Positions 1 through 6,674 of a stretch of DNA of 6,674 bases are shown here, in pieces. Numbering within the stretch: position 1 is the stretch's first letter; each line of letters opens with the position of its first letter. Both the position numbers and the translations under genes were made by a program. Source of the stretch: an uncultured Ruminococcus sp. (GTDB lineage: Bacteria; Bacillota; Clostridia; Oscillospirales; Acutalibacteraceae). Where the stretch lies: contig CACYDO010000318.1 in the NCBI GenBank assembly GCA_902773165.1, positions 1-6,674 on the forward strand. The letters run 5' to 3'. Below the pieces are notes generated by a model, which had not been told where the DNA came from, did not search any database, and worked only from the letters and a program-made list of their open reading frames with translations.

Positions 1-1
1 G

Positions 2-1183
2 AAAGAATTTGAGTTAAAATACGGCTGCAACCCAAATCAGAAGCCGTCTAAAATCTTCATGCACGATGGCAGCGACCTGCCTATCGAGATACTCAACGGA
101 AAGCCCGGATATATCAATTTTCTCGACGCTTTCAACAGCTATCAGCTTGTAAAGGAAATTAAGGAAGCAACCGGTCTTTGCGCTGCAACGAGCTTCAAGC
201 ACGTTTCGCCTACTTCGGCAGCAGTCGGCAGAAAGCTTCCTGAAAAGCTGAAAAAAGCTTGCTTCGTTGACGATATCGAGGGACTTGACGAATCTCCTCT
301 TGCTTGCGCATACGCAAGAGCAAGAGGTACGGACAGAATGTCTTCCTTCGGCGACTGGATCGCTCTTTCCGACGTCTGCGACGTAACGACGGCTACTCTT
401 ATCAAGCGCGAGGTTTCCGACGGTATCATTGCTCCGGGCTACGAGCCGGAGGCTCTTGAAATTCTGAAATCGAAGAAGAAGGGCAACTACAATATCGTTA
501 AGATCGACGAGAACTACAAGCCCGACCCGATCGAGCGCAAGCAGGTTTATGGCATCACCTTCGAGCAGGGCAGAAACGAGTTCAAGATCAACAACGAGCT
601 TCTTGAAAACGTTGTTACCGAAAACAAGAATATTCCCGATGACGCAAAGATTGACCTTATCATTGCGCTCATTACGCTTAAGTACACGCAGTCTAATTCC
701 GTTTGCTACGCAGTTGACGGTCAGGCTATCGGCGTTGGCGCAGGTCAGCAGTCGAGGATTCACTGCACAAGACTTGCAGGCAACAAGGCTGATATCTGGC
801 ATCTTCGTCAGCACGACAAGGTGCTTAACCTGCCGTTCCTCGATACTCTCGGCAGACCGGACAGAGATAACGTTATTGACGTTTATATCTCCGATGACGA
901 TGAAGACGTTCTCGGCGAGGGCGTATGGCAGAATTACTTCAAAACACGCCCCGAACCGCTGACACGCGAGGAGAAGAAGGAGTATCTTTCAAAGATAACG
1001 GGCGTTGCTCTCGGCTCGGACGCATTCTTCCCGTTCGGCGACAACATTGAGCGCGCAAGAAGAAGCGGCGTTTCCTATATCGCACAGCCCGGCGGCTCTA
1101 TCCGCGATGACAACGTGATCGAGGCTTGCAATAATTACGGCATGGCTATGGTATTCACTAAGATGAGATTGTTCCATCATTGA
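2..1183 (+). CDS. purH: Stand-alone AICAR formyltransferase, 5' end cut by the window
   Basis: Transfers a formyl group from 10-formyltetrahydrofolate to AICAR to give FAICAR, step 9 of cytosolic IMP synthesis. The frame is open from base 2; reading begins KEFELKYGCNPNQKP, which is the start of the AICARFT domain, so the true start probably lies a few codons outside the window and the first internal ATG (59) is not the start. About 393 residues are visible. The catalytic Lys-His pair is present in SFKHVSP (in-window residues 66-67). Other family motifs are KKKGNY (158-163), KYTQSNSVCYA (from 227), GAGQQSRIHCTRLAG, DAFFPFGDN and the C-terminal RLFHH. The N-terminal MGS-like IMP cyclohydrolase domain of ordinary ~520-residue bifunctional PurH has no room here, so the gene appears monofunctional. 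The motifs look closer to the animal ATIC C-terminal domain than to the E. coli version (from memory, not aligned). It ends in tandem in-frame stops TGA TAA (1181-1186), followed by a terminator. Confidence 0.95.
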   Translation, partial: KEFELKYGCNPNQKPSKIFMHDGSDLPIEILNGKPGYINFLDAFNSYQLVKEIKEATGLCAATSFKHVSPTSAAVGRKLPEKLKKACFVDDIEGLDESPLACAYARARGTDRMSSFGDWIALSDVCDVTTATLIKREVSDGIIAPGYEPEALEILKSKKKGNYNIVKIDENYKPDPIERKQVYGITFEQGRNEFKINNELLENVVTENKNIPDDAKIDLIIALITLKYTQSNSVCYAVDGQAIGVGAGQQSRIHCTRLAGNKADIWHLRQHDKVLNLPFLDTLGRPDRDNVIDVYISDDDEDVLGEGVWQNYFKTRPEPLTREEKKEYLSKITGVALGSDAFFPFGDNIERARRSGVSYIAQPGGSIRDDNVIEACNNYGMAMVFTKMRLFHH

Positions 1184-1190
1184 TAAAACT

Positions 1191-1236
1191 ACCGTGCAGA
1201 TACATCGCAAATGTACGCTTGTATCTGTACGGTTTT
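1191..1236 (+). terminator. Rho-independent terminator after the AICAR formyltransferase gene
   Basis: The arms ACCGTGCAGATACA (1191-1204) and TGTATCTGTACGGT (1220-1233) form a 14-base-pair stem with one G-U wobble and a 15-base loop. A short T run (1233-1236, then GCGT) follows. The stem begins only 7 bases after the TGA stop, the usual place for an intrinsic terminator. The T tract is short, so some read-through into purD is possible. An alternative small hairpin TACAT/ATGTA (1201-1205 with 1211-1215) lies inside the same region but is weaker. Confidence 0.8.
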
Positions 1237-1256
1237 GCGTATTATATGTATAATTA

Positions 1257-1284
1257 TTGTAGGCTAATATATTGATGTTATAAT
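1257..1284 (+). promoter_or_regulatory. Candidate sigma-A promoter for purD (extended -10)
   Basis: A perfect TATAAT at 1279-1284 is preceded by TG at 1276-1277, giving the extended -10 pattern TGNTATAAT. A weak -35 (TTGTAG, 1257-1262, 3 of 6 consensus bases) lies 16 bases upstream. Transcription would begin near 1291 and give a leader of about 180 bases before purD. It lies just downstream of the terminator, as expected for a new transcription unit. The surroundings are very AT-rich, so a chance -10 is possible. Confidence 0.5.
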
Positions 1285-1300
1285 GTTATTGACATATTTT

Positions 1301-1341
1301 ATATTGAACGACAAAACAATATTCCTGTTACGGCGTATCAG
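1301..1341 (+). other. Two small adjacent stem-loops in the purD leader
   Basis: ATATTG (1301-1306) pairs with CAATAT (1317-1322) around a 10-base loop. Next to it, 1325-1331 pairs with 1335-1341 (CTGTTACG side against GTATCAG, one T-T mismatch, 3-base loop). Neither is followed by a T run, so they are not terminators. I recognise no known riboswitch class in them; the stems are short and could be chance in an AT-rich leader. Confidence 0.3.
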
Positions 1342-1343
1342 TG

Positions 1344-1402
1344 TTGAGAGTTGAGAGTGGAATTCTTGAATCAAATAAAATTCCAATTTCCAAATTCCAC
1401 TT
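1344..1402 (+). repeat. TTGAGAG tandem repeat with an inverted repeat in the purD leader
   Basis: TTGAGAG occurs twice in tandem (1344-1357). The second copy runs into GTGGAATT (1357-1364), which is matched by AATTCCAC (1393-1400); with one A-T and one G-U pair added outward the stem is about 10 base pairs (1355-1364 with 1393-1402). The loop side also holds a partial extra copy, AATTCC at 1379-1384, which could pair with GGAATT instead. It resembles the short degenerate intergenic repeats often seen between clostridial genes, but only one copy is visible here, so dispersal in the genome is an inference. Confidence 0.45.
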
Positions 1403-1440
1403 AAAAAATCATTGCTCAATAGGAAATTCACAATGTCGTT

Positions 1441-1449
1441 TGCTATAAT
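1441..1449 (+). promoter_or_regulatory. Second extended -10 element just upstream of the purD ribosome binding site
   Basis: TGCTATAAT fits the TGNTATAAT extended -10 pattern exactly. No recognisable -35 lies 16-18 bases upstream (the spot reads about AGGAAA). A start 7 bases downstream, near 1456, would give a leader of only about 14 bases beginning right at the GGAGGAG site. It may be a real short-leader start, or a chance match. Confidence 0.3.
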
Positions 1450-1456
1450 TTTAAAC

Positions 1457-1463
1457 GGAGGAG
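1457..1463 (+). promoter_or_regulatory. Ribosome binding site of purD
   Basis: GGAGGAG is a strong Shine-Dalgarno match and lies 6 bases before the ATG at 1470, which fixes that start codon. Confidence 0.93.
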
Positions 1464-1469
1464 ATACCT

Positions 1470-2741
1470 ATGAAAATTATGGTTGTTGGCGGCGGCGGCC
1501 GCGAGCACGCTATTATAAAATCACTCAAAAAGAGCAAAAACTGCGAAAAGATCTGGGCGCTGCCCGGAAACGGCGGAATCGCCGCAGACGCTGAGTGCGT
1601 AAACATCGGCGCAACGGATATTCCGGCGATCGTGGAATTTGCAAAAAATAATCCCGTGGATTTCGCAGTAGTTGCGCCGGACGATCCGCTCGTTCTCGGC
1701 TGCGTTGACGAGCTGCAAAAATTAAACATTCCCTGCTTTGGGCCGAACGCGAACGCGGCTATCATCGAGGGCAGCAAGGTGTTCTCGAAAAATATGATGA
1801 AGGAGTTCGGTATCCCCACGGCGCAGTATGAGGTCTTTGACGATATGGAAAAGGCGCTTGAATACGTAAAAACAGCGCCGATACCCACGGTTATCAAGGC
1901 TGACGGACTGGCTCTGGGCAAGGGCGTTATCATTGCCGAAACACGCGGGGACGCAGCGGCTGCGATCAAGTCTATGATGGAGGATAAGGTCTTCGGCGAA
2001 AGCGGCAGCAGGGTAGTTATTGAGGAATTCCTCACAGGCCCGGAGGTTTCCGTGCTGTCCTTCACAGACGGAAAAACTGTCGTTCCTATGGTGTCAAGCA
2101 TGGATCACAAGCGTGCTCTTGACGGCGATAAGGGTCTTAACACAGGCGGCATGGGTACGGTAGCGCCGAACCCATATTATACAGAGGAGATAGCAGCGGA
2201 GTGCATGGAGAAGATCTTCCTGCCGACTATGAATGCTATGAACAAGCTAGGCAGAACATTTAAGGGCTGCCTTTATTTCGGTCTTATGATAACAGAAAAA
2301 GGCCCGAAGGTGATCGAGTATAACTGTCGCTTCGGCGACCCCGAAACTCAGGTCGTTCTTCCGCTTTTAGAGAGCGATCTGCTTGAGATCATGCAGGCAG
2401 TCGCAGAGGAAAGATTGTCAGACGCAGAGGTTAAATTTGCCGACAAGAGCGCATGCTGCGTTGTTCTTGCGTCACAGGGCTATCCGAAAAAGTACGACAA
2501 GGGCTTTGAGATAACTATCGGCGAGCTTGCCGATAATGCGGATTTTTATATTGCAGGCGCAAAGCTTGAAGACGGAAAGCTGCTTACAAACGGCGGAAGA
2601 GTTCTCAACGTTGTCGCTTCTGCCGACAGCCTGAAGGAAGCGATCGACGACGCTTACGCAGCCGCAAAGAATATCACATTTGAAAACGCTTATTGCCGCA
2701 GCGATATCGGACAAAGAGCGCTGCGTGCTTTGGAAAAATGA
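1470..2741 (+). CDS. purD: Phosphoribosylamine-glycine ligase (GAR synthetase)
   Basis: Joins glycine to 5-phosphoribosylamine with ATP to form GAR, step 2 of purine synthesis, in the cytosol. The 423-residue length is typical of the monofunctional bacterial enzyme. The N-terminal domain opens MKIMVVGGGGREHA and continues with LPGNGG (31-36). An ATP-grasp domain covers roughly residues 100-295, with IKADGLALGKGV (142-153), the HKRALDGDKGLNTGGMG segment (213-229), and the metal/ATP-binding EYNCRFGDPETQ (283-294). The C-terminal domain ends with the family motif RSDIGQRAL (410-418). No key motif is missing. The ATG is preceded by GGAGGAG at good spacing. It sits 286 bases after the upstream gene, behind a terminator, so it probably has its own promoter. 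No terminator is visible after its TGA stop, so transcripts may run on into purL. Confidence 0.98.
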   Translation: MKIMVVGGGGREHAIIKSLKKSKNCEKIWALPGNGGIAADAECVNIGATDIPAIVEFAKNNPVDFAVVAPDDPLVLGCVDELQKLNIPCFGPNANAAIIEGSKVFSKNMMKEFGIPTAQYEVFDDMEKALEYVKTAPIPTVIKADGLALGKGVIIAETRGDAAAAIKSMMEDKVFGESGSRVVIEEFLTGPEVSVLSFTDGKTVVPMVSSMDHKRALDGDKGLNTGGMGTVAPNPYYTEEIAAECMEKIFLPTMNAMNKLGRTFKGCLYFGLMITEKGPKVIEYNCRFGDPETQVVLPLLESDLLEIMQAVAEERLSDAEVKFADKSACCVVLASQGYPKKYDKGFEITIGELADNADFYIAGAKLEDGKLLTNGGRVLNVVASADSLKEAIDDAYAAAKNITFENAYCRSDIGQRALRALEK

Positions 2742-2755
2742 TCGCTGTTTATAGT

Positions 2756-2782
2756 TTGATAATAATGAGACAAATATATAAT
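2756..2782 (+). promoter_or_regulatory. Candidate promoter for purL
   Basis: TTGATA (2756-2761, 5 of 6 consensus bases) and a perfect TATAAT (2777-2782) are separated by 15 bases, shorter than the optimum of 17 but still usable. Transcription would begin near 2789 and leave a leader of about 170 bases. The spacer is long enough for purL to have its own start site, but AT-richness raises the chance of a false match. Confidence 0.42.
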
Positions 2783-2878
2783 CCGATTTACGAATATCGT
2801 CAGATGTTATGAGAAGCTATGCCGGGGTAGGTTGGGCTGTGAAAGCAAATATTTGTTTATTTACGATTATATATCCGA
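2774..2878 (+). repeat. Inverted and rearranged repeats in the purD-purL spacer
   Basis: ATATATAATC (2774-2783) is the exact reverse complement of GATTATATAT (2865-2874). There are also direct repeats: ATTTACGA at 2786-2793 and 2859-2866, and ATCCGA at 2781-2786 and 2873-2878. The two blocks occur in swapped order: AT-run+ATCCGA then TTTACGA on the left, TTTACGA then AT-run+ATCCGA on the right. Between them lie a GC-richer stretch (2821-2837) and the palindrome CAAATATTTG (2846-2855). The left arm overlaps the candidate -10. I match this to no known riboswitch; function is unknown. Confidence 0.4.
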
Positions 2879-2912
2879 AAAATAATAATTACACAAAATA
2901 ATGCACTTTTTT
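2871..2912. promoter_or_regulatory. Weak PurBox-like pair upstream of purL
   Basis: Positions 2871-2883 (ATATCCGAAAAAT) match 12 of 13 positions of the Bacillus PurR box AWWWCCGAACWWT. Sixteen bases later, 2900-2912 (AATGCACTTTTTT) matches 9 of 13 positions of the inverted box AWWGTTCGGWWWT, but only 2 of its 6 core bases. The spacing agrees with the paired PurBoxes known in Bacillus. Many positions are A/T and uninformative here, and nothing in the window shows that this organism has a PurR of that family. Confidence 0.2.
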
Positions 2913-2947
2913 AAATGTGGATAGTTAATAACCTAAACTACTTCATC

Positions 2948-2954
2948 GGGAGGA
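2948..2954 (+). promoter_or_regulatory. Ribosome binding site that fixes the TTG start of purL
   Basis: GGGAGGA is a strong Shine-Dalgarno match and lies 7 bases before TTG at 2962. No in-frame ATG occurs near it, and the first internal methionine lies far downstream, about residue 180, inside conserved sequence. TTG is therefore the best start. Confidence 0.88.
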
Positions 2955-2961
2955 ATTACTG

Positions 2962-5900
2962 TTGGTATACAGAATTTTCGTAGAAAAAAAGGCGGAGCTT
3001 GCGCATGAAGCAAATACGCTCTGCAATGATATAAAAACGCTCCTCGGTATCACAGGTCTTGAAAAAATAAGACTGCTCAACCGCTATGACGCCGATAACA
3101 TCGAGAAGGAGCTTTTCGATTACAGCACAAAGACGGTCTTCTCCGAGCCGCAGCTCGACATCGTTACCGAGGAGATCGAAAACGCCGACGGCGCTGCTGT
3201 TTTCGCTGTTGAACCTCTGCCCGGTCAGTTCGATCAGAGAGCAGATTCCGCAGCACAGTGCATTCAGATCATCTCTCAGGGAGAACGTCCGCTGATAAGA
3301 GCCGCTAAGGTCTATCTGCTTTACGGCGCGCTTTCCGAGGAGGAGATCGCTCAGATCAAAAAATACGTTATCAACCCCGTGGAAAGCCGCGAGGCTTCAC
3401 TTGAAAAATACGACACGCTCGTTTCGAAGTACGATATCCCCACCGAGGTCGAAACTCTTACAGGCTTCAACGAGCTTGATGAAGCAGGTCTTGAAGCATT
3501 TATGAAGGAAAAGGGTCTGGCGATGGATCTTGCCGACATCACCTTCTGTCAGAGCTATTTCAGAACGGAGCAGCGCGACCCGACTATCACCGAGATCAGA
3601 ATGATCGACACATACTGGTCGGATCACTGCCGCCATACAACGTTCCTTACAACGATCGACAATGCACAGTTTGAGGACGAGCTTTTGCAGAATGCTTACA
3701 ACGAATATATAGAGCTAAGAGCAAAGCTCGGCAGAACGAAGCCGATCAATCTTATGGATATCGCAACTATCGGCGCGCGCTACTTAAAGCAGACAGGCAA
3801 GCTCGATAAGCTTGACGAAAGCGAGGAGATCAACGCCTGCACCGTCAAGATCAAGGTGGACGTTGACGGGCAGGAGCAGGACTGGCTGCTTCTCTTTAAG
3901 AACGAAACTCACAACCACCCCACTGAGATCGAACCGTTCGGCGGCGCTGCTACGTGTATCGGCGGCGCGATCAGAGATCCTCTTTCAGGCCGTTCCTACG
4001 TTTACGGCGCTATGCGCGTAACAGGCGCGGCAGATCCATTGAAGCCTGTTTGTGAAACAATGCCCGGCAAGCTTCCGCAGCGCAAGATCGTTACAACGGC
4101 AGCGGCAGGCTACAGCTCCTACGGAAATCAGATCGGTCTTGCTACCGGTCAGGTGGACGAGATATATCACGACGGCTATGCTGCTAAGAGATTGGAGATC
4201 GGCGCGGTCGTTGCGGCTGCTCCTGCCGAGAACGTAAGAAGAGAGCGCCCCGAGCCCGGAGATATCGTTATTCTCCTCGGCGGACGCACAGGACGCGACG
4301 GCTGCGGCGGCGCAACAGGCTCTTCAAAATCGCACACGCTGCATTCTCTTGAAAGCTGCGGCGCAGAGGTACAGAAGGGTAACGCTCCCGAGGAGAGAAA
4401 GCTCCAGCGCCTTTTCAGAAATAAAGAAGCTTCACTGCTTATCAAGCGCTGCAACGACTTCGGCGCAGGCGGCGTTTCCGTTGCTATCGGAGAACTTGCA
4501 GACGGTCTGGAGATCGACCTGAATGCCGTTCCGAAAAAATACGATGGTCTTGACGGCACAGAGCTTGCGATCAGCGAATCTCAGGAGAGAATGGCTGTCG
4601 TTGTAGAACCGAAGGACGTTGCAAGATTCATGGAGATCGCAGAATCCGAGAATCTTGAAGCAACTGTTGTTGCCGAGGTCAAGGAATCGCCGCGCCTTGT
4701 TATGAAGTGGAACGGAAAGAATATCGTAGATATTTCGCGCGAATTCCTCAACTCCAACGGCGCAGAGAAGCATATCGTTATTACGCCCGAAGCGCCGAAG
4801 GATTACAAGCGCACAACAGAGGGCAGCTTTGCGGAGAGCTTCAAAAAGCTTGCCGGAGATCTCAACGTCTGCTCCAAGAGAGGTCTTTCCGAGAGATTCG
4901 ACTCCACTATCGGCGCAGGTACTGTTCTTATGCCGTTTGGCGGAAAAAATCAGATCACACCGTCACAGGCTATGGCTCAGAAGGTTTCCGTTGAGCAGAA
5001 GCACACGAAGACCTGTTCCGTTATGGCGTGGGGCTACAACCCGTATATTACAGAAAAAAGCCCGTATCACGGCGCATACCTTGCTGTCGTTGAGTCTATT
5101 TCAAAGCTCATCGCTTCGGGCGCAAAATTTGAGGACGTTTATCTTACGTTCCAGGAGTATTTTGAAAGACCCAACCGCGACTCAAAACGCTGGGGCAAGC
5201 CGCTGGCCGCTCTGCTTGGCGCGCTGAAGGCACAGATAGACCTCGAATGCGGCTCTATCGGCGGAAAGGATTCGATGTCCGGTTCGTTTGAAGATCTTGA
5301 CGTTCCGCCTACGCTCGTTTCCTTTGCCGTAACGACAGACAGCGTTGACAATATCGTTTCAAACGAATTCAAAAAGCCCGGCAACAGAGTCGTTATCATC
5401 AAACCCGAATACGACAAAAACGGTCTGCCGAAGCCCGATAGCCTTAAAGCTGTATTCGACAAGGTGACGGAGCTTCTCAGAAGCGGCAGCGCAGTTACGG
5501 CTTATACTCCGACATTCGGCGGTACTGCCGAGGCTATCATGAAGATGTGTTTCGGCAACGGCTTAGGCTTCTGCTTCAATGAGAATCTGAAAACAGATGA
5601 TATTTTCGGATACAACTACGGCGCATTTATCCTCGAAATGGCTGATAATACTGCGGCAGGAAGTTTCCTCGGCAAAACTACTGATGACGGCAATATCACA
5701 TTGGGAGCTGAGAGCGTTTCCGTTTCTGAGCTGCTCGAACTCTACGAGAATAAGCTCGAGCCTGTTTATTCCTGCAATATTGAGCAGGGCAAGAAGGAAA
5801 TTCCGACATTCTCCTGCCCGGCAAGATCTTATCCTTCGCCCGTAATGAAGGCTGCAAAGCCGCGCGTTATCATTCCCGTATTCCCGGGTACAAACTGCGA

Positions 5901-6654
5901 GTACGATACTGCTAAGGTATTGCGCGACGCAGGCGCAGAGCCGGAGATCATCGTTATCAATAACCGCTCCGCTTCGGGTATCGCTCAGTCTGTCGAATAT
6001 GTTGCAAAGAGAATATCCGATGCTCAGATGATATTTATTCCCGGCGGCTTCTCCGGAGGCGACGAGCCTGACGGCTCGGGCAAGTTCATCACCGCATTCT
6101 TCCGCAACGCGCGCGTTAAGGAGGAGGTAACAAAGCTCCTCGAAGGCCGCAGCGGACTTATGGCAGGCGTTTGCAACGGATTCCAGGCTCTTATAAAGCT
6201 CGGTCTTGTTCCTTACGGAAAGATCATCGACACCGATGAAAGCTGCCCGACGCTTACATACAACACGATCGGACGCCATCAGTCCAGGCTTGTTCGTACA
6301 AGAATAGCTTCCAATAAATCTCCGTGGCTCATGGAAACGAATGTGGGCGAGGTCTATACGGTGGCTATTTCTCACGGTGAAGGAAGATTCCTTGCAGATA
6401 CGGCGACTATCCTTCGTCTTGCGCAGAATGGTCAGATCGCGACTCAGTACGTCGATCTTGACGGCAAAGCGACGAGCGATATCCGTTTCAACCCGAATGA
6501 TTCTGCGTTTGCAGTCGAGGGCATAACGTCTCCCGACGGACGCGTATTCGGCAAGATGGGTCATTCCGAGCGTATCGGCGAGGGATTGTACAAAAACGTT
6601 CCCGGCGAGTACGATATGGGAATGTTCCGTTCCGCAGTTAAGTATTTCAAATAA
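2962..6654 (+). CDS. purL: Phosphoribosylformylglycinamidine synthase, single-chain clostridial form
   Basis: Converts FGAR, glutamine and ATP to FGAM, step 4 of purine synthesis, in the cytosol. At 1230 residues it fuses the parts that Bacillus encodes as PurS, PurL and PurQ, and fits the Clostridia/streptococci single-chain clade (TIGR01857 type) rather than the ~1295-residue proteobacterial form. In order: a PurS-like N-terminal region opening MVYRIFVEKK; a linker with WSDHCRHTTF (219-228); a first AIRS-like half with NETHNHPTEIEPFGG (314-328); a second half with GSIGGKDSMSG (764-774); and a C-terminal class I glutaminase from about residue 966. The glutaminase has PGTNCE (975-980), PGGFSGGDE (from 1027), nucleophile Cys1071 in GVCNGFQ, and His1138/Glu1140 in SHGEGRF, so its triad looks complete. 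The start is TTG behind GGGAGGA. It stops at TAA with 20 bases of window left; no terminator is visible there. The 220-base spacer suggests its own regulation. Confidence 0.97.
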   Translation: MVYRIFVEKKAELAHEANTLCNDIKTLLGITGLEKIRLLNRYDADNIEKELFDYSTKTVFSEPQLDIVTEEIENADGAAVFAVEPLPGQFDQRADSAAQCIQIISQGERPLIRAAKVYLLYGALSEEEIAQIKKYVINPVESREASLEKYDTLVSKYDIPTEVETLTGFNELDEAGLEAFMKEKGLAMDLADITFCQSYFRTEQRDPTITEIRMIDTYWSDHCRHTTFLTTIDNAQFEDELLQNAYNEYIELRAKLGRTKPINLMDIATIGARYLKQTGKLDKLDESEEINACTVKIKVDVDGQEQDWLLLFKNETHNHPTEIEPFGGAATCIGGAIRDPLSGRSYVYGAMRVTGAADPLKPVCETMPGKLPQRKIVTTAAAGYSSYGNQIGLATGQVDEIYHDGYAAKRLEIGAVVAAAPAENVRRERPEPGDIVILLGGRTGRDGCGGATGSSKSHTLHSLESCGAEVQKGNAPEERKLQRLFRNKEASLLIKRCNDFGAGGVSVAIGELADGLEIDLNAVPKKYDGLDGTELAISESQERMAVVVEPKDVARFMEIAESENLEATVVAEVKESPRLVMKWNGKNIVDISREFLNSNGAEKHIVITPEAPKDYKRTTEGSFAESFKKLAGDLNVCSKRGLSERFDSTIGAGTVLMPFGGKNQITPSQAMAQKVSVEQKHTKTCSVMAWGYNPYITEKSPYHGAYLAVVESISKLIASGAKFEDVYLTFQEYFERPNRDSKRWGKPLAALLGALKAQIDLECGSIGGKDSMSGSFEDLDVPPTLVSFAVTTDSVDNIVSNEFKKPGNRVVIIKPEYDKNGLPKPDSLKAVFDKVTELLRSGSAVTAYTPTFGGTAEAIMKMCFGNGLGFCFNENLKTDDIFGYNYGAFILEMADNTAAGSFLGKTTDDGNITLGAESVSVSELLELYENKLEPVYSCNIEQGKKEIPTFSCPARSYPSPVMKAAKPRVIIPVFPGTNCEYDTAKVLRDAGAEPEIIVINNRSASGIAQSVEYVAKRISDAQMIFIPGGFSGGDEPDGSGKFITAFFRNARVKEEVTKLLEGRSGLMAGVCNGFQALIKLGLVPYGKIIDTDESCPTLTYNTIGRHQSRLVRTRIASNKSPWLMETNVGEVYTVAISHGEGRFLADTATILRLAQNGQIATQYVDLDGKATSDIRFNPNDSAFAVEGITSPDGRVFGKMGHSERIGEGLYKNVPGEYDMGMFRSAVKYFK

Positions 6655-6674
6655 TCTTCGACATATATATAGGC

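Noticed and set aside
14..814. Open frame of 266 codons on the minus strand
   Set aside because: It lies entirely opposite the conserved AICAR formyltransferase gene, shows no recognisable domain, and is explained by the codon bias of the true gene.
1289..1294. Perfect TTGACA -35 hexamer
   Set aside because: No -10-like hexamer lies 15-19 bases downstream (the sequence there is about ACAAAACAA), so it is probably a chance match.
1184..1469. Riboswitch in the purD leader (purine, PRPP or ZTP type)
   Set aside because: None of the conserved core sequences of these classes that I remember is present, and the visible hairpins are short and unrelated.
1412..1594. 60-codon open frame overlapping the start of purD on the + strand
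   Set aside because: It runs out of frame into purD, has no ribosome binding site of its own, and its second half is just a shifted reading of the glycine-rich purD N-terminus.
2904..2919. CAC-T6-AAAT-GTG as a possible terminator before purL
   Set aside because: The stem would need a 2-base loop and a mismatch, and the T run sits inside it rather than after it.
5563..6564. Open frame of 333 codons on the minus strand
   Set aside because: It lies opposite the purL glutaminase domain, whose catalytic motifs prove the + strand frame; the antisense translation is rich in Arg, Cys and Ser and resembles no family I know.

Overview
This window is a stretch of de novo purine biosynthesis genes, all on the + strand. 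It holds the nearly complete 3' part of a stand-alone AICAR formyltransferase gene (purH C-terminal domain type), a complete purD and a complete single-chain purL. Two AT-rich intergenic regions of 286 and 220 bases separate them. I see no mobile element, CRISPR array, tRNA, rRNA or defence gene.

The likely source is a Gram-positive anaerobe of the Clostridia, probably Ruminococcus-like (Oscillospiraceae/Ruminococcaceae). This is inferred from the ~1230-residue single-chain PurL of the clostridial clade, the AICAR formyltransferase without an IMP cyclohydrolase domain, the strong GGAGGAG/GGGAGGA ribosome binding sites, the TTG start, and moderately GC-rich genes with very AT-rich spacers. The genus cannot be fixed from the sequence alone.

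Layout: 2-1183 AICAR formyltransferase, start codon just outside the window; 1191-1236 a rho-independent terminator; 1237-1469 a spacer with an extended -10 promoter candidate, small hairpins, a TTGAGAG tandem repeat and a second extended -10 close to the purD ribosome binding site; 1470-2741 purD; 2742-2961 a spacer with a promoter candidate, a rearranged pair of repeats and a weak PurBox-like site; 2962-6654 purL from a TTG start; 6655-6674 no feature seen.

The three enzymes act at steps 2 (PurD), 4 (PurL) and 9 (AICAR formyltransferase) of the route from PRPP to IMP. The terminator and the two long spacers suggest separate transcription units within a purine cluster rather than one tight operon. 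The window is mostly ordinary metabolism. The points most worth a second look are the eukaryote-like stand-alone AICAR formyltransferase, which implies a separate IMP cyclohydrolase gene, and the structure of the two intergenic regions.
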